The notes beneath the pieces were generated by a model, which made no database searches, was not told where the DNA came from, and saw nothing but the letters and a program-made list of their open reading frames with translations. 64,000 bases of DNA from Mucilaginibacter daejeonensis (GTDB taxonomy: Bacteria > Bacteroidota > Bacteroidia > Sphingobacteriales > Sphingobacteriaceae), in the NCBI RefSeq assembly GCF_020783335.1, contig NZ_CP086068.1:2232001-2296000 (forward strand), written 5' to 3'. Each line of letters opens with the position of its first letter. Positions within the stretch are counted from its first letter, which is position 1. The position numbers and the translations under genes are program-made. This document shows positions 18,593-28,550 of the stretch, in pieces.

Positions 18593-19675
18593 ATGAGAAA
18601 CTTTATTAAGGTATTTTTAACACTTGCTGTAGCTGCAGGCTTCGGCGAAGTTAAGGCGCAACGATCTGCTTACCGTAGTCATGTAAAAGATCTGTATAAT
18701 GCCATTAATGCAAATTTGAAAGACCCCAGGTCAGATCTTTATTTCGAGACCACCGATCCGGCTAAGAACGAGCATCCGCACTCGTACCTATGGCCGCTTT
18801 GTGCTTATATACAAGGTGCCAATGAAATGGAGGTGTTAGAGCCTCAAAAAAAATATATGTTGCCTGTTGAAAAGGCGATAGCACAATATTATCGAGCGAC
18901 ACCGCCATATCCGGCTTATCAGGACTATGTGGTGAAAGAAAAAACTACAACTTTGTATTATGATGATAATCAGTGGATTGCCATCGCTTACATGGATGCC
19001 TACAAACGCAAACATGACAAAAAGTACTTAGACACATCTAAAATGATCTATCGCTTTATGATCGGTGGCTTAGATACCGTAGGCGGTGGTGGCATATACT
19101 GGCGCGAAAAGGATAATACCACAAAAAATACCTGCTCGAATGGCCCTGGTGTTTTGGTGGCATTGCAACTATATAAAGCGACAAAGAACAAGGAGTATCT
19201 AAAAACAGCTCTTGATATTTATAACTGGACCAAAAAGCATTTGCAGGCGCCCGAAGGCGTATATTATGACAACGTAAAACTGCCATCGATGGAATTGGCC
19301 AAGGCTACTTACACATACAACACTGGCACCATGCTGCAATCGGCTGTTCTACTTTACAATATCACTAAAGATAAAAAGCATTTGATCGAGGCACAGCGCG
19401 TGGCCAAAGCGGGTAAGGCACATTTTTTTAAAAATGGCCGCTTACCTAACGAGTATTGGTTCAATGCAGTGATGCTACGCGGTTATGTTGAGCTTTATAA
19501 AGTTGACAAAAACAAAGAGTGGATCACTTTTTTTGAGCAGGATGCCAACGCGATATGGGAAAAGGAACGTGATGAACACAACTTAGTTGGAAATAAAAAG
19601 GAGAAGAGATTGATCGACCAGGGTGCAATGATCGAGATCTATGCAACACTTGAGCAGGTAAAGAACATCAAATAA
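18593..19675 (+). CDS. GH76 endo-alpha-1,6-mannanase, periplasmic type
   Basis: A 360-residue glycoside hydrolase family 76 protein. The signal peptide (MRNFIKVFLTLAVAAGFGEVKAQ) has an AxA-like signal peptidase I site and no lipobox Cys, so a periplasmic enzyme is predicted. The adjacent catalytic aspartates of GH76 are in YYDDNQWIAIAYMDAY (about residues 121-136), and the alpha/alpha-barrel repeats GPGVLVALQLYKATKNKEYL and YTYNTGTMLQSAVLLYNIT are clear. It should cut imported alpha-1,6-mannan oligosaccharides for GH125 to finish. A second, lipoprotein GH76 lies at 27384. Confidence 0.92.
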   Translation: MRNFIKVFLTLAVAAGFGEVKAQRSAYRSHVKDLYNAINANLKDPRSDLYFETTDPAKNEHPHSYLWPLCAYIQGANEMEVLEPQKKYMLPVEKAIAQYYRATPPYPAYQDYVVKEKTTTLYYDDNQWIAIAYMDAYKRKHDKKYLDTSKMIYRFMIGGLDTVGGGGIYWREKDNTTKNTCSNGPGVLVALQLYKATKNKEYLKTALDIYNWTKKHLQAPEGVYYDNVKLPSMELAKATYTYNTGTMLQSAVLLYNITKDKKHLIEAQRVAKAGKAHFFKNGRLPNEYWFNAVMLRGYVELYKVDKNKEWITFFEQDANAIWEKERDEHNLVGNKKEKRLIDQGAMIEIYATLEQVKNIK

Positions 19676-19788
19676 ACAAACACTGAAATTTGAATAGCAT
19701 TTGAGCAACTAAGTATTTATGCTTTGATGCTTTTACCAATCTGTTATTAACGACCTACCTGTTATACAAAACCTCTTATAAACCAATA

Positions 19789-21015
19789 ATGACCGTTAAA
19801 CCAACTTTTACCGATAAGAAGTTTCTTATCACTTTGATCTTTGTTACCTCTCTTTTTGCATTTTGGGGTATAGCGATATCGCTTGGTGATGTTTTGAACA
19901 GGCATTTTCAACAGGTACTGCATGTCTCCAAGGCGCAATCTGGCTTGGTTCAGTTCTCCATCTTCGGCGCATACTTCATCATGGGTGTTCCAGCAGGCCT
20001 ATTCATGAAGCGTTTTGGTTATAAGAACGGTGTTCTGCTCGGCTTAGCGCTTTTTGCTATAGGCTCATTTTTGTTCGTACCGGCAGCAAACGCGGAATCA
20101 TTTACATTTTTTCGTATCGCTTTATTTGTTTTGGGTTGTGGCCTTTCAACACTCGAAACGGTAGCGCACCCATTTGTGGCTTCATTAGGACATCAGGATA
20201 CCAGCGATCAACGGATCAATTTTGCCCAAAGCTTTAATGCGTTGGGTACTATAATCGGCCCACTCATTGGCTCACAGTTCATATTTAACGGAGCTGCCGA
20301 GCAGGCGAGTGTTGGTTTAGATAAGATCAAGTTACTGTACATCATCATTGGTGCTGTAATAGCTGTTACTGCATTCTTGTTCGCCATGGTCAAGGTGCCT
20401 GCGATCACCGATGTACATGGCGTGATCACAGAGGGTGTACATGCTGAAGTGGCGCCAAAACCATCTAAAAAGTTGTTCCAGCAAACCCACTTTGTTTGGG
20501 CCGTAATAGCACAGCTTTTCAATGTTGCGGCCCAAGCCGGTACCTGGGCTTTCTTTATCAACTACGGGCACGACAAGATGGGCCTAACCGATTCTGCTGC
20601 CAGTGGTTACATGATCATTTTCATGATCATGATGCTTGCTGGGCGCTTTATAGGCACTTACTTAATGCGCTTTATCGCTCCTAATAAGCTATTAGCTGCA
20701 TTTGCATTGGGCAATATTATAATGTGCCTCTTAGTAGCGCAGGGGTTAGGCTGGATCTCATTTGCCGCTTTATTCATGATCAACTTCTTTTTTAGTATCA
20801 TGTTTCCAACCATCTTTAGTTTAGGTATCAAGGGATTGGGGCAGCAAACACAGCAAGCCTCATCTTTTATATCAATGGCCGTAGTAGGTGGAGCTATTTT
20901 TCCTATCATTATGGGGAAGGTGGCTGATCATGATGTAGCCACAGCATATTATCTGCCTATCATTTGTTATACCATCATCTTACTTTTTGCCACAAAATTT
21001 TATAAGGTCAAATAG
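19789..21015 (+). CDS. MFS sugar transporter (FucP/GluP family)
   Basis: A 408-residue inner-membrane permease with about 12 hydrophobic helices. The N-terminal stretch TLIFVTSLFAFWGIAISLGDVLNRHFQ and the loop GLFMKRFGYKNGVLLGLALFAIG are typical of the FucP/GluP proton-coupled hexose transporters of Bacteroidota. It lies between the periplasmic mannosidases and the SusCD pair, so the likely cargo is mannose (or the glucose released by GH31). It has its own 113-base upstream gap without an obvious promoter motif. Confidence 0.9.
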   Translation: MTVKPTFTDKKFLITLIFVTSLFAFWGIAISLGDVLNRHFQQVLHVSKAQSGLVQFSIFGAYFIMGVPAGLFMKRFGYKNGVLLGLALFAIGSFLFVPAANAESFTFFRIALFVLGCGLSTLETVAHPFVASLGHQDTSDQRINFAQSFNALGTIIGPLIGSQFIFNGAAEQASVGLDKIKLLYIIIGAVIAVTAFLFAMVKVPAITDVHGVITEGVHAEVAPKPSKKLFQQTHFVWAVIAQLFNVAAQAGTWAFFINYGHDKMGLTDSAASGYMIIFMIMMLAGRFIGTYLMRFIAPNKLLAAFALGNIIMCLLVAQGLGWISFAALFMINFFFSIMFPTIFSLGIKGLGQQTQQASSFISMAVVGGAIFPIIMGKVADHDVATAYYLPIICYTIILLFATKFYKVK

Positions 21016-21196
21016 CCAAAGGTCTCTGTTGTCTGATCGCTCCAGCTCATGTGGGCAACCACTACGAAATGCAGTTCTTAGCTATGTTATCTATTTGGGT
21101 ATCTACCTGAACGCAGGAACTGCTAAGCATGCTAAACGAGCTTGATCCACAGTGCTTGGAGGCCAATATTTATTCTAAATAATTTACTTCAACTTT

Positions 21197-21226
21197 TTTG
21201 CTAAATCAATTTAGTTTATATCTTTG
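21197..21226 (+). promoter_or_regulatory. Predicted Bacteroidota promoter of the SusCDE-GH76 operon
   Basis: TTTG (21197-21200) and TATCTTTG (21219-21226) are a -33/-7 pair with an 18-base spacer. The LacI-like palindrome sits entirely in the spacer, so bound repressor would block polymerase. Confidence 0.65.
21201..21214. promoter_or_regulatory. Putative LacI-family operator in the susC promoter
   Basis: CTAAATC|AATTTAG is a 14-bp palindrome with perfect six-base arms. It agrees with the CTAAAnC|GnTTTAG consensus derived together with the 16106-16119 site, one mismatch each, and is located between the -33 and -7 boxes. Confidence 0.6.
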
Positions 21227-21434
21227 AAAAGAATTACTATTTGCCCAACTCTTAGTAATAACCAATTAAAACCAATTATATGAAAACTTTCTATCCATGC
21301 GCTGGCAAGCTATGGGCTTGTACGGTAAGCTTTCTCAGTGAGCCATATTTAACAAGTGCTCCTTTCACGTGAAGCTGATCATTCACGATCATCGCTTTTT
21401 CAACAAAAACACATAAACCCCAATAGAACGAATT

Positions 21435-24400
21435 ATGAGGATATTTACTTATCGATTAAAATTATCCGGATCGTTAACGCCCAGGCCACATCAACTAAGT
21501 TGCCTGATGGTATTGTTTCTTACCTTTTTTATGCTAAATGCATTTGCGCAAACTAATCGTGTTGAAGGTACGGTAGTTGACGAAAAAGGCGAGCCATTAC
21601 CTGGCGTGAACATACGGATCAAGAATACGCAGATCGGAGCTGCGACGGATGTTAACGGCCATTACGTGGTCAATGCACCTACATCTACAGGCACGTTAGT
21701 ATTTAGTTCCCTCGGTTATACGACCTTGGAGCGCGATTTTACAAAAGGAGCTAAGATAGACGTTAAACTCGCGACCAGCCAAAACGCACTTAATGATGTG
21801 GTAGTGGTAGGGTATGGTACGCAAAGGCGCGCATCGATCACCAGCGCTGTTGACCAGGTGACAGCTGTCGCTATACAGGGCAAGCCTGCCGTTAACGTAA
21901 CACAAGCCTTACAAGGTACTTCTCCCAGCTTGATCATTCAACAACGGAATAACGAACCGGGTGCAGGCATCAACATTAACATTCGCGGTGTAAGCACACT
22001 CGGTAACAATTCTCCGCTGGTAGTGATAGATGGAATAGTTGGTGGCGATATCAACCTTCTTAATCCCTCAGATATCGAAAGTGTATCTGTACTGAAGGAT
22101 GCCGGTTCAGCAGCTATATACGGTTCACGTTCATCTAACGGTGTGATCTTAGTCACTACTAAACAAGGTAAAAAGAATTCGCGTACTCAGGTGACCTATA
22201 ACGGTTTAGTTGGTGTGCAAACCCCTAAAGTGTTCTATAAACCTGTGCACGGGTATGAGAATGCTATTCTACGTAATCAGGCTAACGTTAACGCCAATCA
22301 ACCGGTGATCTACAGCGCTGAGCAGATACGTAATTTCCAGCAGCAAGGAGATACGGAGTTTTTTCTGGATGCTATTTTAAAGAACGCGCTTCAGCAAAAC
22401 CATAACTTAAGCCTAAGCGGCGGCACTGATAAGTCAAGTTACCTGGTTTCTGCAGGCTTTGTTGATCAGCGCAATAACCTGGTAGGGCCGGGTTTAGGTT
22501 TGCGTCGTTATAACTACAGGCTGAACATGACGAACGAGTATGGAAGGCTTAAATTGAACAGTATATTATCATACGCACATTCTGATATTAAAGATCATTC
22601 TTCCAGCACATCGACCCTTATTGTAGATGCCAGTAGGGTACCTTTGTATTATCAGTTGAAAGACGATCAAGGCCGGTATTTAACTAATAGCGTTTTGAGT
22701 GAGTTCAATCCGCTCGGCGTGTTAGAGAAAGGTGGCTACCGCAAATACAATAACGACAACATTTTTGGAAGCTTAAATGCTGAGCTTACAGTAACCAGCT
22801 TTTTAAAGTTGCGTGGTGTATTCGGCGGAACGTTGAACGCCAATCACCAATTTGCAAGGACCTTGCGTGTTGATTACTTTCCAAATGGAGTATCAGGCGC
22901 AGACCGGAACACTAATGATGAGAACTACAAAGATCTGTTGTTGAACACCCAGTTTTTGGCTGAGTTCAATAAGGTGTTCAATAAAAAGCATTTTGTGAAT
23001 GTGTTGGTTGGTGTATCTAACGAATCATTCAACAGTGAACAATCGACCATATACCGCAAATTCACCGACCCTGAGTTGGGCACACCGATCTCAGAAACGG
23101 TGATCGATCCCAATTCATCCAACAGTAATCAGCGTACTAACGAAACAAGCTTAAACTCTTTGTTAGGCCGCGCCAATTACTCTTACCAGGATAAATACTA
23201 TGGTGAGTTTAGCTTCAGAGTTGATGCCTCATCTAAGTTCAACAAGCAAAACCGTTCGGCATTCTTCCCGTCGTTCTCTGCAGGTTACCGTTTGAGCCAG
23301 GAAAGTTTCATGGAAAAATACCGTAACAACGTTGGTGATATCAAGCTACGTGGTTCATACGGTATTTTAGGTAACCAAAATGTTGGCAACTACCAATATC
23401 AAACTACGTACACCTCATTCCAAAACGCATACGGTTTTAATAACACCTCAGTAAGCGGCACTGGCTTTGCCTTTGCTAACCCTGACATACGTTGGGAGCG
23501 TGCAGCTACAATGAACTTAGGTGCCGATGCTACCTTCTTAAAGAATACGCTGACGGTATCATTAGATTACTTTAACAAACATACCAGGGATATTTTGATA
23601 CCTCCGGCGGTACCAGGTGTGTTCGGTTCTGGCTTACCCGACTATAATGCTGGCGAAGTTCAAAACCGTGGTTGGGAGATCAACATCAATTACCGTTTGA
23701 GTGGTCGCAACCTTCGTCACACGTTCAACTTCAATTTAGGCGATAATAAGAATAAAGTGTTGTATTATGAAGGTGGCACACGCTTATCTAAATACGACGA
23801 GATGCAGGTCATCTTACAAAACGGCTTGCCTTTCCAATCTTATGTGGGCTTAAAACGTGATGGCTATTTCCAAACGTTAGACCAGATCGCGGCGGGCCCT
23901 AAGCCAGCGGGATTGGCACTGTCTCCGGGCGATATCCGTTACGTGGACGTTAACAAGGATGGCGTGATCAACGATCGTGACAACTTTGTTTTGGGTAATC
24001 CGTTCCCACGTTACAATTTCGGGTTCACCTATAACGTAGCTTACAAGCAGTTGGACCTGAGCATATTTATTCAGGGGGTTGGCCGACGCAGCACATTCGT
24101 CCGTGGCGAATTGGTCGAGCCGTTCCACTTCAACTACGGCCAAACCATGTACCAGCATCAACTCGATTTTTGGACACCAACCAATCCTGATGCTGAGTAC
24201 CCTCGCCTGGCGGCTAACGGCAGTGCATCTAATGAGAATAACTTCCGTCGCGGATCTGATCTGTACATCTACAGTGCGGCATATGCCCGTTTAAAAAATG
24301 TGCAGTTAGGATACACCCTTCCTAAAAAGTTAGCTGGCAAGATCGGCATGCAAAGTTTGAGAGCGTATCTATCAGGTCAGAACCTATACACACTATCTAA

Positions 24401-24524
24401 GCTTAAATTTTTAGATCCTGAAGCCAGTGAATTCAATAATAGCCTAAGTGCAGGTGGTGCTAATAGTGGGCGTACGTACCCTACGCCAGTATATGTAGGT
24501 TTTGGTTTGGATGTAATATTTTAA
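21435..24524 (+). CDS. SusC-family TonB-linked outer-membrane transporter of the mannan locus
   Basis: A 1029-residue SusC homologue without an STN domain, so a pure importer. After a long signal sequence (hydrophobic core LMVLFLTFFMLNAFAQ) come a CarboxypepD_reg-like domain (about residues 43-105, VEGTVVDEKGEPLPGVNIR), the TonB-linked motif VVVVGYGTQ, a plug domain (NIRGVSTLGNNSPLVVIDG, LKDAGSAAIYGSRSSNGVI) and the beta-barrel. It is expected to move surface-generated mannan oligosaccharides into the periplasm under the SusD lid encoded 8 bases downstream. Transcribed from its own LacI-controlled promoter. Confidence 0.95.
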   Translation: MRIFTYRLKLSGSLTPRPHQLSCLMVLFLTFFMLNAFAQTNRVEGTVVDEKGEPLPGVNIRIKNTQIGAATDVNGHYVVNAPTSTGTLVFSSLGYTTLERDFTKGAKIDVKLATSQNALNDVVVVGYGTQRRASITSAVDQVTAVAIQGKPAVNVTQALQGTSPSLIIQQRNNEPGAGININIRGVSTLGNNSPLVVIDGIVGGDINLLNPSDIESVSVLKDAGSAAIYGSRSSNGVILVTTKQGKKNSRTQVTYNGLVGVQTPKVFYKPVHGYENAILRNQANVNANQPVIYSAEQIRNFQQQGDTEFFLDAILKNALQQNHNLSLSGGTDKSSYLVSAGFVDQRNNLVGPGLGLRRYNYRLNMTNEYGRLKLNSILSYAHSDIKDHSSSTSTLIVDASRVPLYYQLKDDQGRYLTNSVLSEFNPLGVLEKGGYRKYNNDNIFGSLNAELTVTSFLKLRGVFGGTLNANHQFARTLRVDYFPNGVSGADRNTNDENYKDLLLNTQFLAEFNKVFNKKHFVNVLVGVSNESFNSEQSTIYRKFTDPELGTPISETVIDPNSSNSNQRTNETSLNSLLGRANYSYQDKYYGEFSFRVDASSKFNKQNRSAFFPSFSAGYRLSQESFMEKYRNNVGDIKLRGSYGILGNQNVGNYQYQTTYTSFQNAYGFNNTSVSGTGFAFANPDIRWERAATMNLGADATFLKNTLTVSLDYFNKHTRDILIPPAVPGVFGSGLPDYNAGEVQNRGWEININYRLSGRNLRHTFNFNLGDNKNKVLYYEGGTRLSKYDEMQVILQNGLPFQSYVGLKRDGYFQTLDQIAAGPKPAGLALSPGDIRYVDVNKDGVINDRDNFVLGNPFPRYNFGFTYNVAYKQLDLSIFIQGVGRRSTFVRGELVEPFHFNYGQTMYQHQLDFWTPTNPDAEYPRLAANGSASNENNFRRGSDLYIYSAAYARLKNVQLGYTLPKKLAGKIGMQSLRAYLSGQNLYTLSKLKFLDPEASEFNNSLSAGGANSGRTYPTPVYVGFGLDVIF

Positions 24525-24532
24525 AAACAACA

Positions 24533-26161
24533 ATGATGAAAAATATAAAAGGTAAAGGTGTAACTCTGGCACTGCTCATACTCTTTTCGGCTTGCAAAAA
24601 GCTTGATCTGGCGCCAGTGGACCGTTTTACGGACCTAACATACTGGACAACATCAGAAAAAGCTAAAACAGTTTTGAACACAGCTTACTCGCAGATGTTC
24701 AACAACAATTATTTCTTTTTGAATGAGGCACTGTCAGACAATGCCTACAATAGCAGGGGAGACAATGAGGGCGTGGCTTCGATAGCAGCCGGTATACATG
24801 ACCCATCGCTGAGCCGTTTCAATAACGAGTGGGATAATCACTACTCAGGTATTAAAACATGTAATGTTTTTCTGGAGAATGTAGATAAGGTCACCAGTAT
24901 GGATGCCGGTTTGCGTGAGCGCATGAAAGGCGAGATCCGCTTCATTCGTGCATTTCAATACTTCCAGTTGTATACATGGTTTGGTGATGTTCCACTGTTC
25001 GATAAGGATATCACGCTTGACGAAGCTAAGACCATCGGTCGTACACCAAGGGCACAGGTAGTAGAGTTTGTGCTGAAAGAACTGGATGCGGCAGCAGCTA
25101 TATTACCTGTTAACACAGCTTATGCAAATGCTGATAAAGGGCGTATAACTAAGGGTGCAGCCCTGGCTCTGAAGGCGCGCGTATTGCTTTACGAAGGGCG
25201 TTGGCAAGATGTAGTAACTGCCTGCGAGCAGGTTATGTCGGGCACAAACGGCACATACAGTCTCTTCTCGTCTTACGAAGGATTGTTCTTACCGCAGAAC
25301 GAGTACAATAACGAAGTGATCCTGGATCTGGGTTATGTGCCATTGCTGCGTACGTATAGCAACTTTTTTGATTATGCTCCAATATCAGTAGGCGCACGTC
25401 TGAATAACTTTGCCCCAACTCAAGAATTAGTCGATAGTTATTTGATGACCAACGGTAAGACCATCAACGAAGCTGGTTCGGGTTATGATGAGAACAACCC
25501 TTACGTAAATCGTGATCCGCGTTTGACCGCAACAGTGGTTTACCACAATTATCAGTGGAAAAAACCTGATGGCACTACGCAAACCATTTATATAAAGCCA
25601 GGATCTGATCCCAATCAAACCACAAAGTTGGATGAGTATGCACCTGGTTCAGTAGCATCTGCTACAGGTTATTATCTGCGTAAATACTACGATCCAACAT
25701 CCGCGAGCAACTTTCAGTCGGGTCTGAATTTGATCCTGATACGTTACGCCGATATATTGCTGATGTATGCTGAGGCCAAAAATGAGTTAGGCCAGATGAC
25801 CAGCGACGTATGGGACAGAACCGTTAGAGCTTTGAGAGCTCGTGCAGGTTTTACAGATGCCGCAGCATTGACCTACAATGCTACAGGCGGTCAGGCTGGC
25901 TTACGCAGCATTATCCGCAATGAGCGCCGTACCGAGCTGGGTATGGAAGGTTTACGCATATTCGATATCAGAAGATGGCGTACAGCTGAGACCGTGCTGA
26001 ACGGTTGGGCACATGGCGCCAAATATGGACCGGCTGCAGTTGATAATGGATACATCAGGGCCAACCAGCGGGTATTTGATCCGGCAAAGCATTACCTGTG
26101 GCCTATACCAAGAGAGGAGAGGAATCTCAACCCTAACTTAACTCAAAATCCTGGATGGTAA
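24533..26161 (+). CDS. SusD/RagB-family glycan-binding lipoprotein of the mannan locus
   Basis: A 542-residue surface lipoprotein. The lipobox FSACKK (Cys about residue 21) is followed by LDLAPVDRFTD, a typical SusD opening. SusD_N-like and TPR segments are visible (RFIRAFQYFQLYTWFGDVPLFD, AALALKARVLLYEGRWQDV), with C-terminal SusD motifs LILIRYADILLMYAEAKNEL and ERRTELGMEGLRIFDIRRW and the ending NLNPNLTQNPGW. It acts as the hinged lid and binding protein of the SusC transporter immediately upstream. Confidence 0.95.
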   Translation: MMKNIKGKGVTLALLILFSACKKLDLAPVDRFTDLTYWTTSEKAKTVLNTAYSQMFNNNYFFLNEALSDNAYNSRGDNEGVASIAAGIHDPSLSRFNNEWDNHYSGIKTCNVFLENVDKVTSMDAGLRERMKGEIRFIRAFQYFQLYTWFGDVPLFDKDITLDEAKTIGRTPRAQVVEFVLKELDAAAAILPVNTAYANADKGRITKGAALALKARVLLYEGRWQDVVTACEQVMSGTNGTYSLFSSYEGLFLPQNEYNNEVILDLGYVPLLRTYSNFFDYAPISVGARLNNFAPTQELVDSYLMTNGKTINEAGSGYDENNPYVNRDPRLTATVVYHNYQWKKPDGTTQTIYIKPGSDPNQTTKLDEYAPGSVASATGYYLRKYYDPTSASNFQSGLNLILIRYADILLMYAEAKNELGQMTSDVWDRTVRALRARAGFTDAAALTYNATGGQAGLRSIIRNERRTELGMEGLRIFDIRRWRTAETVLNGWAHGAKYGPAAVDNGYIRANQRVFDPAKHYLWPIPREERNLNPNLTQNPGW

Positions 26162-26188
26162 TTCACTTAAACTTTAAAAAATAAGAAC

Positions 26189-27328
26189 ATGAAAAATATT
26201 ATATATAAACTGGGAATGCTGGCACTGGTGCTTACCGTATGCCTAAGTGTTGGTTGTAAAAAAGATAAAGAACTTGGCAACACCAACGTATCTGAGGTGA
26301 CAAATTTTTACGGCCCCACCAACAATAAATATATCAAGCTTGATCCTTTAGCCGGAACTCAAACCTTTGAATGGGAGCAAGCACGTGCCGAAGATGGCGG
26401 CCTTGTGCTTTACGAGGTTGTATTTGACAAAGAGACCGGTGATTTTTCACAACCTCTATTTTCCTTATCATCTGATGAAAAAGGAATGAAGAATAAGCTG
26501 ACCATCAGCGATGCCGACCTGAATAAGATAGCGAACATGGCTGGCATCAAATCATTAGCTACCGGTAAACTTAAATGGACGGTTTGGGCATCTAAAGGCA
26601 TAAATGTAAAAAAGTCTGCCACCTCCCGTTTAATTGAAGTGGAGCGTCCGGCTGGCTTTGCTGAAGTTCCTACCGAACTATATTTGACCGGTAGCGCTAC
26701 TGAAGCCGGTACCGATCTGTCAAGATCATTAAAATTCAAAAAGCTTACCGCAAGTTCATATGAGATCTACACCTCACTAAAAGCTGGTACTTATCACTTT
26801 GCAGCAGGCACCAATGCATCGGCCAAAACTTACACCAATAACGGAAGCACCTTAGTTGAAGGTGGCGATATTACCGTGACTGGCAGTACCAAGGTTTACC
26901 GCATATTAGTTGAGTTCGAAAAAACCAACACTACTTTCACCGAGATCACCTCATTGGGCTTATGGTTCTCGCCCGAAAATAAAGTATTGCATGTGCTGAA
27001 TTACGCAGGTAACGGTGTCTGGACCGCAACCAACGCCTTGATTGTGTTCCGTCAGGAGACCTGGGGAAGAGATGAGCGCTATAAGTTCCGTATGAGCGTT
27101 AAGGATGCTGCTGGTACCGCAAGCAACGAGTGGTTCGGCAGTGTTAACCGCGATAATAGCCGCCCTGATGCAAATACAGCTGCCTCTTACTTTAACCTAA
27201 CAAAGGTTGATGCTAATCAGTACGACAACTCATTTAAATTCAATTCGGGGGCCGATAACAAGAACGTAGACATTACGGTGAACTTTAATGCTACCACCAC
27301 TTATAACCATACGATAACTGTTAAATAA
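26189..27328 (+). CDS. SusE/SusF-like surface glycan-binding lipoprotein
   Basis: A 379-residue lipoprotein with a lipobox at SVGCKKDKE (Cys about 23). The N-terminal part has the SusE-domain pattern (YIKLDPLAGTQTFEWEQARAEDGGLVLYEVVFDKE), i.e. an Ig-like domain, followed by two beta-rich domains of the SusE/F type (ELYLTGSATEAGTDLSRSLK and WFSPENKVLHVLNYAGNGVW). SusE/F proteins are noncatalytic outer-leaflet polysaccharide binders. Its place directly after SusD and before the lipoprotein GH76 supports a role in holding mannan at the cell surface. Confidence 0.85.
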   Translation: MKNIIYKLGMLALVLTVCLSVGCKKDKELGNTNVSEVTNFYGPTNNKYIKLDPLAGTQTFEWEQARAEDGGLVLYEVVFDKETGDFSQPLFSLSSDEKGMKNKLTISDADLNKIANMAGIKSLATGKLKWTVWASKGINVKKSATSRLIEVERPAGFAEVPTELYLTGSATEAGTDLSRSLKFKKLTASSYEIYTSLKAGTYHFAAGTNASAKTYTNNGSTLVEGGDITVTGSTKVYRILVEFEKTNTTFTEITSLGLWFSPENKVLHVLNYAGNGVWTATNALIVFRQETWGRDERYKFRMSVKDAAGTASNEWFGSVNRDNSRPDANTAASYFNLTKVDANQYDNSFKFNSGADNKNVDITVNFNATTTYNHTITVK

Positions 27329-27383
27329 TTTAACCATCACTGCTGCAGGGTACGACCTGCGGCAGTGGTATTAAAACAGCATA

Positions 27384-28550
27384 ATGATGAGATCGAATCA
27401 TACAAGAACGTTCGCTATGTTGGGAGCTGTATCGCTCATGACGTTAGCAAGCTCCTGCCTTAAAGATAAAGCAGTGCCTCTGTACGACGATAAGCCCTTA
27501 GCGCCCGTGGTCTACAACTGGGCTGCAACGGCCGACTCGGTACAAGATCGTACCTATACCAGCTTTCTGGCAGCCAACGGCAAGTACTTTAAAGAGAACA
27601 ATGCAGATAAAACCACTTTTCATTACTGGCCAAACGCGCACGTGTTGGATGTTTTGGTAGATGCTTACGTCCGGACCAACAATGACGTATACAAACAACG
27701 CATGCTAAGTTTGCTGAACGGTATCAAAGAAAGCAATGGCTACAAGTTCCAGAATAATTTTTATGATGATATGGAATGGCTGGCATTGTCGGCATTGCGC
27801 AGCTACGAGGTCACTAATAACAGTGCATATCTTGACGCAGTGAATGTTTTGTGGACCGATATCAAGACCGGTCGTAACAGCATTGAAGGTGGTGGTATAG
27901 GTTGGACCAAAGACCGCAACTATTTCAAAAATACACCAGCTAACGCTCCTGCTATCATATTCGCAGCCCGTTTGTACAGAGTACAAAAAAATGCTGCCGA
28001 CCTTCAAATAGCCCGCGAGTTATACCAATGGCTTAAAGGTAAACTTGTCGACCCAGCCAACGGGATACTTTGGGATGGCGTTAACTACAATAACGACGGG
28101 GCCATTACAAAAAATAAATACACTTATAATCAAGGGGTATTTATCGGCGCAGGCTTGGAGCTTTACAAGACCACCAACGAAGTAGGTTTTTTAAATGACG
28201 CTATCCGTACCGCGAATGCGACCATTAAAGATCTGGAATTATCGCCTGGTGGTTTGTTAAAAGATGAGGGACAGGGCGACGGTGGCTTATTCAAAGGGAT
28301 CCTGATCAGGTATCTTACTTTACTTGTACAGGAACCTGCAGTGCCTAAAAGCGATAAGGATGCCATAATTAACTTCCTGAATTTTAACGCTACCACAATG
28401 TATACGCAAGGCATAAGCCGCCCGCAATTGCTTATCAATTCCAACTGGAAAAGCAAACCGGGAGCTACCGTAGATCTGACAACTCAAATTAGCGGTCTGA
28501 TGATGTTGGAAGCCGCTGCAACATTGAATAAACAAGGCCTAATCAAATAA
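27384..28550 (+). CDS. GH76 endo-alpha-1,6-mannanase, surface lipoprotein
   Basis: A 388-residue GH76 enzyme. The signal peptide ends in a lipobox (LASSC, Cys about 25), so it is lipid-anchored and, given its place after SusE, probably exposed on the surface. The paired catalytic aspartates are in NFYDDMEWLALSALRSYE, and the family repeats (APAIIFAARLYRVQKNAADL, YTYNQGVFIGAGLELYK) are intact. It should make the first cuts in the alpha-1,6-mannan backbone before SusCD import. It starts about 55 bases after the SusE stop and ends at a hairpin terminator. Confidence 0.93.
   Translation: MMRSNHTRTFAMLGAVSLMTLASSCLKDKAVPLYDDKPLAPVVYNWAATADSVQDRTYTSFLAANGKYFKENNADKTTFHYWPNAHVLDVLVDAYVRTNNDVYKQRMLSLLNGIKESNGYKFQNNFYDDMEWLALSALRSYEVTNNSAYLDAVNVLWTDIKTGRNSIEGGGIGWTKDRNYFKNTPANAPAIIFAARLYRVQKNAADLQIARELYQWLKGKLVDPANGILWDGVNYNNDGAITKNKYTYNQGVFIGAGLELYKTTNEVGFLNDAIRTANATIKDLELSPGGLLKDEGQGDGGLFKGILIRYLTLLVQEPAVPKSDKDAIINFLNFNATTMYTQGISRPQLLINSNWKSKPGATVDLTTQISGLMMLEAAATLNKQGLIK

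Larger units (their letters stand above)
21016..21434. other. Regulatory intergenic region and long leader of susC
   Basis: Contains the susC promoter, a LacI-like operator (21201-21214) and a leader of about 200 bases. Inside the leader an ATG at 21280 opens a 30-codon frame (ends 21372) beginning MKTFYPCAGKLW; it has no recognisable family and may be a leader peptide or chance. Confidence 0.6.
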
